The notes beneath the pieces were generated by a model. The model searched no databases. It was not told where the DNA came from and saw only the letters and a program-made list of their open reading frames with translations. From an uncultured Spirochaetales bacterium (lineage in GTDB: Bacteria > Spirochaetota > Spirochaetia > Sphaerochaetales > Sphaerochaetaceae): a stretch of 10,948 nt of DNA. The stretch is taken from assembly GCA_937902565.1 (NCBI GenBank), contig CALFMX010000023.1:1-10948 (forward strand), given 5' to 3'. A program made the position numbers and the translations under genes. Positions 5,721 to 10,948 of the stretch are shown one piece after another (position 1 is the stretch's first letter; each line of letters begins with the position of its first letter).

Positions 5721-6640
5721 TCCTTCAACGGAAGATCAAAGCTCATCCGGTCCCGCCCCAACACGGTGGGACCGAATACATTCTGGGCGTCCCTGAGCAG
5801 ATACTTGAGCTCCCAGTCACTGTAGCGCGGGCTGTAGTGGATCAGGGCGAGGCGTTCCACCTCCCCATCCCTGGCCACCTGGGCGGCCTGGCCTGCGGTC
5901 ATGTGCCGCTTCTCATAGGCGGTCTCCTCCAAATCGGAGGTGAACATCCCCTCGCAGAGGAGCAGGTCGCTGCCCCTCACCGCCTCTGCGATCGACGGCA
6001 GATAAGCGGTATCGGTGACATAGCTGAACTTGCGCCCCCCTCGCTTGTTGCCCATCACCTGCTCGCTCTCTATGAGCCTCCCATCGGAAAGCGTCACTGC
6101 CTCCCCCCGCTGCAGCTTGCCCCAGAGCGGCCCCATGGGGATCTTGAGCGCCTGGGCCTGCTCGACGCTGAAGACACCGGGCCGTTCTTTCTCCTCCATC
6201 ACATAGCCCATACAGGGCTTGGTGTGCAGGAGGGGAAAGGCCGAGACCGTGTACTCGTCGGTTTCTACCAAGACCCCGGGCTCTGCGACCCTGACGATGA
6301 TCTCGTAGTTGATGTACATGTCGAGGATCTTGCGGTTGGCATCGACGTACTCCTTGAGCCTGGGCGGTCCCCAGATGGTCAAGGGGTCGTCACGGTCGAC
6401 CTGGCTTGAGAGCATCAGCATCCCGGGCAGACCGGTGACATGGTCAGCGTGCATATGGGAGATGAAGATCGAATCAATCTTCTTCCACTTCAGGTTCAGG
6501 CGCTTGAGCGAGACCTGTGTCCCCTCCCCGCAATCGAAGAGGAAGAGATCCCCGTCCCGTCGTACCATGGCACTGGTCAGATGGCGGTTGGGCAGCGGCA
6601 TCATCCCGCTCGTACCCAGGATAAATACTTCAAAATTCAT
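5717..6640 (-). CDS. rnz: ribonuclease Z (tRNase Z, short form)
   Basis: This metallo-beta-lactamase endonuclease removes 3' trailers from tRNA precursors, leaving an end ready for CCA addition. At 307 residues it is the usual short form. The zinc motif SHMHADH is at 61-67 (H62, H64, D66, H67). A third histidine lies in LLHTKP near 139, the metal-bridging Asp in YVTDTAY near 210, HMTAGQAA near 247 and LIHYSPRY near 270. The flexible-arm (exosite) region around GVFSVEQAQALKIPMGPLWG, which grips the tRNA elbow, is present. ATG 6640 begins the conserved MNFEVFILGTSG strand and has no Shine-Dalgarno; a strong promoter lies immediately upstream. The tRNA-Thr in this window lacks CCA, which fits a need for this enzyme. 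Confidence 0.95.
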   Translation of the reverse strand: MNFEVFILGTSGMMPLPNRHLTSAMVRRDGDLFLFDCGEGTQVSLKRLNLKWKKIDSIFISHMHADHVTGLPGMLMLSSQVDRDDPLTIWGPPRLKEYVDANRKILDMYINYEIIVRVAEPGVLVETDEYTVSAFPLLHTKPCMGYVMEEKERPGVFSVEQAQALKIPMGPLWGKLQRGEAVTLSDGRLIESEQVMGNKRGGRKFSYVTDTAYLPSIAEAVRGSDLLLCEGMFTSDLEETAYEKRHMTAGQAAQVARDGEVERLALIHYSPRYSDWELKYLLRDAQNVFGPTVLGRDRMSFDLPLKD

Positions 6641-6646
6641 GGTCCA

Positions 6647-6675
6647 AGTATACCCAAATCCCTCTCTTAGTCAAA
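6647..6675 (-). promoter_or_regulatory. promoter of rnz, possibly giving a leaderless mRNA
   Basis: On the minus strand TTTGAC (6675-6670) and TATACT (6652-6647) are separated by 17 bases, both close to consensus. Counting seven bases from the -10 box puts the transcription start at about 6640, the A of the rnz ATG. The -35 box is formed by the last two sense codons of the upstream permease gene (Phe-Asp, before TAA). Confidence 0.6.
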
Positions 6676-7833
6676 GCGCACGCATGAGAGCGGCTCGATT
6701 GATGCAACCCGTTTGAGACTGAGGTGCACACTTATCGCGCTGACAAGGAGTAGGACGCTGATGATGATCGAAACGTCAAGGACGGGGATGCGGATAGGAA
6801 AGTCCAGGAGGTAGAACGAGAGGGCGCTGTAGGAGCGGGCGGAGAGGTGTGCCAACAGTGGTGGCAGGAGGCGGGCACAGAGGATGCCGAGGAGGGTCCC
6901 GAGGGTGAGGCTCACGACCGTGATGGCCATGACAGCGCGCCAGTAGGCAGTGCGGACCGTACGCGGGTCTGCCCCCATGAGATGGAGGGTGGCGATCCGC
7001 GCCTTGTCATCCTCCACCATCTGGGCACTCAATTCACTGATGAAGTAGCCACAGAGGATCGCCACGACGACCATCACGGCCAACACCGCCTGGCGGCTGG
7101 TATCGAGGTTGGAGCTCAAGGCGGCATTCTGCTCCTTCCACGTAGTGGAGAGGTAGCCTGCTCGCTCAAGGTCATCCTTGAGTGCATTGAGATTCCCTTT
7201 CTCGGTGAGGATCTCCCAGGAGGAGGCAAGACCGGTGCCAAAGAGGCGCTTGACGAAGGAGAGGTCGCAGTAGATGAGCTGCCCATCGAGCTCCCGATAC
7301 CCCGAGTCATAGAGGGCATCGATGATGCACAGCTGGGCCCGGATTGCGTCATTGGAGACCATCATCAGGGCGAGCCGGTCACCGAGTGAGACTGAGAGCT
7401 GGTCGGCAAGCGTGGTGCTGATCATGATCCGGGCGAGGGTTGATGTGGAAGCCTCCCCTACCCTGATCGAGAGTTGCTCAAGCCGCCGCTTAGAGAAATA
7501 GGTTGACTCGACCCCCTTTACCCGCACCATCTGGTTCTTGTCGGGGCTGTAGAGGAGGGCATTGACCTCCCCGACCTCCTCGATGCTGTCGATGTTGGGG
7601 TGGGTCGGCAGCTCCTGGCCCGGACCGAGGTAGAGCTGCAGGTGCCCGTCGGCAAGATAGGCCCACTTGTCGGCGATGCCACGGCTCATGGAGACGACGA
7701 AGATCTGGGCGAGGACGAGGACAGCGACGACCAGGGTGATGAGGATGAGGTTGAAGAAGACCCGTCGCTTGGAGGCGCGGTTTGCCCCGATACCGAGTTT
7801 TCTCCTGGTCAAGAGCGGTGTGATCGCGTTCAC
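6667..7833 (-). CDS. FtsX-like ABC transporter permease, LolC/LolE family (second permease)
   Basis: It is an inner-membrane permease of the MacB/LolC/LolE type, proposed to extract outer-membrane lipoproteins from the inner membrane with its partner permease and the LolD-like ATPase. The 388 residues are slightly shorter than E. coli LolC/E. An N-terminal helix at about 25-48 (FFNLILITLVVAVLVLAQIF) is followed by a large periplasmic domain (about 50-245) and three C-terminal helices: AVLAVMVVVAILCGYF, AVMAITVVSLTLGTLLGI and VSIIISVLLLVSAISV. GTG 7833 is the start: GGAGG lies seven bases upstream at 7845-7841, and GTGA overlaps the ATPase stop. Which of LolC or LolE it corresponds to cannot be read from sequence. 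Its final codons double as the -35 box for rnz. Confidence 0.85.
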   Translation of the reverse strand: MNAITPLLTRRKLGIGANRASKRRVFFNLILITLVVAVLVLAQIFVVSMSRGIADKWAYLADGHLQLYLGPGQELPTHPNIDSIEEVGEVNALLYSPDKNQMVRVKGVESTYFSKRRLEQLSIRVGEASTSTLARIMISTTLADQLSVSLGDRLALMMVSNDAIRAQLCIIDALYDSGYRELDGQLIYCDLSFVKRLFGTGLASSWEILTEKGNLNALKDDLERAGYLSTTWKEQNAALSSNLDTSRQAVLAVMVVVAILCGYFISELSAQMVEDDKARIATLHLMGADPRTVRTAYWRAVMAITVVSLTLGTLLGILCARLLPPLLAHLSARSYSALSFYLLDFPIRIPVLDVSIIISVLLLVSAISVHLSLKRVASIEPLSCVRFD

Positions 7834-8528
7834 CCAATGGCCTCCAACATGCGATCGCTGATCCGGTAGACCTCGTCACAGCGGGAGGCGAAGGCAGGGT
7901 TGTGGGTCACCAGCATCAAGGCGACCCCCTTCGTACGCACCAGGGAGAAGAGCAGCTCCTCCACCATGGCGGCATTGCCCTCATCGAGTGAGCCGGTGGG
8001 CTCGTCGGCAAAGAGGATGGACGGCTCGTTGACCAGGGCACGGGCGATGGCAACGCGCTGCTTCTCCCCTCCGGAGAGCTGGTCGGGGCGGTGGCCCAGG
8101 CGATTGGAGAGGCCCACCAGGGCGAGGATCTCCGCTGCCTTGGCCTTCGCCTCCGCCTTGGTGCTCCCCCCGATCATGGCGGCGATCTGGACATTCTCAG
8201 AGGCGGTGAAGTCCTCGAGCAGCAGGCTTGCCTGGAAGATGAAGCCCATGCGACGGCTGCGGACCTGGCTGAGTGAACGTCCATCCATCCGGCTGAGCAG
8301 CTCGCCCTCGAACCACACATCGCCATGGTCGCACCCCAGCAGGCCGGCAGCGATCTGCAGCAACGTCGATTTGCCACTGCCGCTGTTGCCGGTTATGGCG
8401 ATGGCGTGTGAGCGTTCCATCGTCAAGTCGATCGATTCGAGGATCTGGATCGGCTCCCCTCCCCGTTGGGTGGAGGGGAAGCTCTTGGCAATATGCTGCA
8501 AGTGCAGCAGCTCAGTAGATCTCTTCAT
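7830..8528 (-). CDS. lolD: LolD-like ABC transporter ATP-binding protein
   Basis: This cytoplasmic ATPase would power the two flanking permeases. At 232 residues it matches LolD in length. The elements are complete: Walker A GNSGSGKS (47-54), Q-loop Q99, signature LSGGEKQ (151-157), Walker B ILFADE (171-176, catalytic E176), D-loop SLDE (180-183) and switch H209 in LVTHNP. The LolD/MacB/FtsE subfamily is indicated by IAITGNSGSGKSTLL and VAIARALVNEPSILFADEPT. ATG 8528 is the chosen start; the frame stays open upstream, but that part is inside the permease gene in another frame. The first 17 bases overlap the end of that permease gene, and the stop overlaps the next permease's GTG, so all three are translationally linked. 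A MacB-type exporter remains possible. Confidence 0.88.
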   Translation of the reverse strand: MKRSTELLHLQHIAKSFPSTQRGGEPIQILESIDLTMERSHAIAITGNSGSGKSTLLQIAAGLLGCDHGDVWFEGELLSRMDGRSLSQVRSRRMGFIFQASLLLEDFTASENVQIAAMIGGSTKAEAKAKAAEILALVGLSNRLGHRPDQLSGGEKQRVAIARALVNEPSILFADEPTGSLDEGNAAMVEELLFSLVRTKGVALMLVTHNPAFASRCDEVYRISDRMLEAIG

Positions 8529-9681
8529 AGACAAACATCTCCATGATATCGCTGCCCAGCAGGCGCCTGACGGCCACAAGCGCACTGAGCAGGCTGAAGG
8601 CAAGTATTCCGATGCAGAGGAGGAGCATGTGGCCCGCCTCGATCGAGAGGACGAGGCGCACGCCCATGTGGCGATAGACCAGATTCGAGAGGTGGGGGTA
8701 GAGGGCGAGCCCCCCGTAGCTGAGGATGATCCCGCCAGCCAGGCCGATGGCGGTGATGATCGCCGCCTGGAGGACGAAGGCACCACAGACGGTGGAGCGT
8801 GCGGCTCCCATCGTCATGAGCATCGCCACCTCCCGTTGCTTGGCCGCCAGGAGGCGACGAGTGCTGCTATAGGCGTGGACCAGGACGATGACGACCATCA
8901 AGAGCAGCATCAGGGCCATCATCTTCTGCTCCAGTTCCATGGCGCCCCAGAGGGCTGCATTGACCTCTTGGTAGGTGCGCACCCCCTCAAACCCGCTCTC
9001 TCCAATGATCCGCTTCGCCCGCTTGGCATCGAGATCGGTGTAGATGCCGATGTTGTAGGTCACATCATCGGTAATGGAGGCGAGGGTCGACAGGGTCGAG
9101 AGGAGGGTCGTCTGGTCGAACTCCCAACTGGAGGTATAGTAGATCGAACCGATGGGGATACGCTTGCTCGCCGGCACGATGGTTGCCTGCCGTCCCCGCC
9201 TCAGGTAGGTGATCGTGATCTCATCCCCCTCCTTGATCCAGAGGTAGTTGGCCCAGGATGAGGAGAGCTCACCCTCGCCAAAGGGTGTGCCCTTGTAGTG
9301 CTTGATCTCATCAAGAAACTGGGAGGGGGCATCGAGGGCCCTGATGCGTGCGCTGATGGTCCGCCCCTGCTCCCCTTGGATGATGATGGGCAACTCCGCC
9401 CAGACGAAGGCGGCAGTGATGCCGTCCAGTCCTCCGATCGTCTCAGCCGCGTGCCGCGCCTCGGCAAGGGAGTAGTCGCTGCCCGCAATCTGGAGGTCAA
9501 AGGACTCGAGGGCCCTGATATCCTTGAACTGGTTGCGCTGCAGCGCCTGCATGAAGGAGAGGACCGTCACGATGGCAAAGAGGCCGAGGGAGAGCCCCAC
9601 GGCAATCCTGATCGAGGAGCGTCGATGGCGGTTCTGCCGGCTGAAGGCGTACCGTGATGCAAGGAGGGGGAGGATACTCAT
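8512..9681 (-). CDS. FtsX-like ABC transporter permease, LolC/LolE family (first permease)
   Basis: Partner permease of the cassette, 389 residues. After the basic N-terminus MSILPLLASRYAFSRQNRHRR, typical of LolC/E, there is a helix at about 24-43. A periplasmic domain (about 45-260) follows, then three helices: MALMLLLMVVIVLVHAYS, an AAIITAIGLAGGIILSYG segment, and MLLLCIGILAFSLLSALVAV. The cytoplasmic loop with KQREVAMLMTMGAARSTV is the conserved FtsX coupling segment. ATG 9681 is the start: it lies one base after the TGA of the secreted-protein gene (TGATATG), has no strong Shine-Dalgarno and so is probably coupled to it. Upstream in-frame sequence belongs to the other gene. Permease-ATPase-permease order resembles lolCDE. 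Confidence 0.85.
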   Translation of the reverse strand: MSILPLLASRYAFSRQNRHRRSSIRIAVGLSLGLFAIVTVLSFMQALQRNQFKDIRALESFDLQIAGSDYSLAEARHAAETIGGLDGITAAFVWAELPIIIQGEQGRTISARIRALDAPSQFLDEIKHYKGTPFGEGELSSSWANYLWIKEGDEITITYLRRGRQATIVPASKRIPIGSIYYTSSWEFDQTTLLSTLSTLASITDDVTYNIGIYTDLDAKRAKRIIGESGFEGVRTYQEVNAALWGAMELEQKMMALMLLLMVVIVLVHAYSSTRRLLAAKQREVAMLMTMGAARSTVCGAFVLQAAIITAIGLAGGIILSYGGLALYPHLSNLVYRHMGVRLVLSIEAGHMLLLCIGILAFSLLSALVAVRRLLGSDIMEMFVYEEIY

Positions 9682-9682
9682 A

Positions 9683-10663
9683 TCAGTGGTAGCGGATGGA
9701 GAGGACACGCGCACCGTCGCTTCCATAGGTGACATCGCTATAGGGCTCTCCTTTGACATACAGCGTCTCAACCCGCCCTCCGCCGGGAAGGTAGCGCGTG
9801 CTCTTGGTCAACACGCCCCCAAACCGCTCTTCACTTCTCACCGCCTCCCCCTTCTCCCAGTAGATGGAGGTCTCCTTGCCCCCTTCGCTGCCTCTCACCT
9901 CAACCGTGCGTTCATTGCTCTCATTATACTGGTAATTGGTCACTTCACCACCATCTTTCGTCTCGATGAGGAGGCCTCTCTCATCCCACCGATCGATCCG
10001 GTCTCCCTTGGTGAGGGTAAAGCCGCCATCTTCGGTGGGCTTCAGGACCGCCCTGGTGCTCTCAATCCCCTCGCCCCACTCCTGGATGACCTCCAGACCA
10101 CTCCTCGTCATGGTGAAGGACTCCCCCCGCCCCTCGATGTTGTACGCAAAGACGCGGTCATCGCCCTCCCTGGAGAGGGTACGAAGGGTGGCCACCGAGG
10201 CCAAGGCGACCACCGCGCTCAGGCCGTTGTTACCACTGTTGTGATAGGTGTATGCCTCGGCCCGGTCGACAACCCCATCGATGAGGGTGGTCCTCAGTTC
10301 GAGGCGTCCATCACTGCTGTACTGAAAGAGGGTGCGTTGGTTGCCAACACTCTGTTGGAGGGGTTGTCCGTCCTTGAAGATCGTGGTCTGGGCCGGCTGG
10401 CCGGCAGTGTGGCGCGTAGTGATGAGCCTGTCGCCCTCCTCCCGCCTCTCTTCGATGAATACGACCTCATCCTCGTTATAGAGGGTACGCCGCCCTCCCT
10501 CCAGGAGGAGGCGATAGGACTCACCCTGCCAGGGACCGAGGTCCTGGCCAAGGGAGTTTGAGGCGCGGTCGGTGGACGCACCGAGAGTGAGGGCTGCTGA
10601 ACACAGCAGGGCCAGGGCAAGGGCCCTAGTGCGCAAGCCCCACAAGCGTGTCAAGGAACTCAT
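9683..10663 (-). CDS. secreted beta-rich protein coupled to the Lol-like cassette, unknown function
   Basis: A 326-residue protein with an N-terminal signal peptide: basic residues R6, R11 and R13, hydrophobic ALALALLCSAALTL (14-27) and likely cleavage after LGA (27-29). C21 is not in a good lipobox, so a soluble periplasmic form is more likely than a lipoprotein. The mature part is polar and consists of short strand-turn-strand units, e.g. TLFQYSSDGRLELRTTLIDG, DRWDERGLLIETKDGGEVTN and SDVTYGSDGARVLSIRY, like YD/YwqK-type repeats. I do not recognise a family. ATG 10663 lies 38 bases inside the end of ftsY; a TTG ten codons in would give a shorter MRTRAL signal peptide. Position before the permeases suggests a role in the same envelope process; this is inference from context only. 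Confidence 0.75.
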   Translation of the reverse strand: MSSLTRLWGLRTRALALALLCSAALTLGASTDRASNSLGQDLGPWQGESYRLLLEGGRRTLYNEDEVVFIEERREEGDRLITTRHTAGQPAQTTIFKDGQPLQQSVGNQRTLFQYSSDGRLELRTTLIDGVVDRAEAYTYHNSGNNGLSAVVALASVATLRTLSREGDDRVFAYNIEGRGESFTMTRSGLEVIQEWGEGIESTRAVLKPTEDGGFTLTKGDRIDRWDERGLLIETKDGGEVTNYQYNESNERTVEVRGSEGGKETSIYWEKGEAVRSEERFGGVLTKSTRYLPGGGRVETLYVKGEPYSDVTYGSDGARVLSIRYH

Positions 10664-10898
10664 CCTTGTCGAAGGGGTGGATATCGCCATACCCTTCGCC
10701 GGTGCCGACGAAGGCGACCGGTATACCGAGGCGCTCGCCGATCTGGACGAGGGCGCCCCCCTTTGCCAGGGAGTCATACTTGGAGAGGATCAGGCCGTCA
10801 AGGCCGATGGCCTTGTCAAAGAGCTCGGCCTGGCTGATCTGGTTCTGTCCGGTCGTGGAGTCGAGGACGATGAGCTTCTTGTAGTGTGCCTCACCCCA
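10626..10898 (-). CDS. ftsY: signal recognition particle receptor FtsY, C-terminal part (5' part missing)
   Basis: FtsY is the membrane-associated SRP receptor GTPase that docks ribosome-SRP complexes to the translocon. Only about 90 C-terminal residues are present. They contain KLIVLDSTTGQNQISQAELF (DATTGQN motif), ILSKYDSLAKGG (normally TKLDGTAKGG, the guanine-specificity motif; here SKYD), the LGIPVAFVGTGEGYGDIHPFD closing motif and a C-terminal amphipathic helix ending LVGLAH before TAG. The upstream DTAGR motif, P-loop and NG N-domain are absent. The frame meets a TGA at 10901-10899, and the sequence beyond about 10893 is unrelated (see findings), so the gene is broken by a junction or misassembly and not by the window edge alone. 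The secreted-protein gene starts inside its 3' end. Confidence 0.85.
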   Translation of the reverse strand, partial: WGEAHYKKLIVLDSTTGQNQISQAELFDKAIGLDGLILSKYDSLAKGGALVQIGERLGIPVAFVGTGEGYGDIHPFDKDEFLDTLVGLAH

Positions 10899-10948
10899 TC
10901 AACATCAACGGTTATGGTGTTTTTTGTCTCGTCTACAACCTTTCCCTG
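10893..10948 (-). other. foreign tail: fragment resembling archaeal RNase P protein Rpp29/Rnp1
   Basis: In the minus-strand frame that begins at 10948 the sequence reads QGKVVDETKNTITVDVDGV. This closely matches the core beta-barrel motif GKVVDETKNT of archaeal RNase P protein component 1 (Rpp29/Pop4), a family not found in bacteria. The bases are also more AT-rich than ftsY. The frame continues past the junction only as meaningless sequence inside ftsY. It is most probably an assembly chimera at a contig end. The family match is from memory of the motif, without a search. Confidence 0.6.

Noticed and set aside
8529..8786. Longer N-terminus for the LolD-like ATPase
   Set aside because: The Ser/Arg-rich extension is the permease gene read out of frame; ABC domain motifs start after 8528.
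7900..9261. 453-residue plus-strand open frame antisense to the Lol genes
   Set aside because: Ser/Arg- then His/Asp-rich composition, no domain, and fully covered by three well-supported minus-strand genes.
10626..10948. A bacterial-archaeal FtsY/Rpp29 fusion gene
   Set aside because: The two segments are in different frames with a stop codon between them; a chimeric join is simpler.
1..10948. CRISPR array, insertion sequence, integrase, toxin-antitoxin or phage genes
   Set aside because: No regularly spaced repeats, terminal inverted repeats or recognisable mobile-element proteins were seen on either strand.

Overview
The window reads as a bacterial chromosome segment, probably from a spirochaete of the Sphaerochaeta type. 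The basis is the mix of gene families: a diderm-type Lol (lipoprotein release) ABC cassette, a DUF1015 protein, AroH-type chorismate mutase, FtsB/DivIC-like protein, short-form RNase Z and FtsY. Genes are packed tightly, with many stop/start overlaps. The lineage is an inference from protein character, not from a search. Genes are GC-rich by eye; the start of the window and the divergent promoter regions are clearly more AT-rich.

Layout. (1) 1-230: AT-rich left end, a strong sigma70-like promoter, a tRNA-Thr(UGU) without encoded CCA, and a hairpin terminator. (2) 230-2943, minus strand: a compact run transcribed thiN, a small membrane protein, aroH and aroA, with overlapping or closely spaced genes. 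It joins thiamine pyrophosphate formation with two chorismate-linked steps. (3) 3014-4333, plus strand: a DUF1015 protein, diverging from thiN. (4) 4330-5720: an FtsB-like protein (minus) and a membrane protein with a degenerate GGDEF-like domain (plus). They diverge from a 74-base region holding a near-consensus promoter and a perfect 14-base palindrome. (5) 5717-6640, minus: RNase Z, probably from its own promoter and possibly leaderless. (6) 6667-10898, minus: ftsY (3' part), a secreted beta-rich protein, then permease / LolD-like ATPase / permease, all overlapping or coupled.

Two convergent gene pairs (DUF1015/ftsB-like and GGDEF-like/rnz) end on the same four bases, CTAA, so each stop codon overlaps the other and no terminator fits between them.

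The right end is anomalous. From about 10893 to 10948 the FtsY reading frame is lost, and the sequence instead encodes a peptide resembling the archaeal RNase P protein Rpp29/Rnp1. The likeliest explanation is a metagenomic assembly chimera with a methanogen-like archaeon, so those last bases should not be treated as part of this chromosome without read support. No IS element, CRISPR array, prophage or clearly accessory region was seen. The less explained items are the degenerate GGDEF membrane protein with its palindromic divergent promoter, the secreted protein coupled to the Lol cassette, and the altered active-site positions in AroA.
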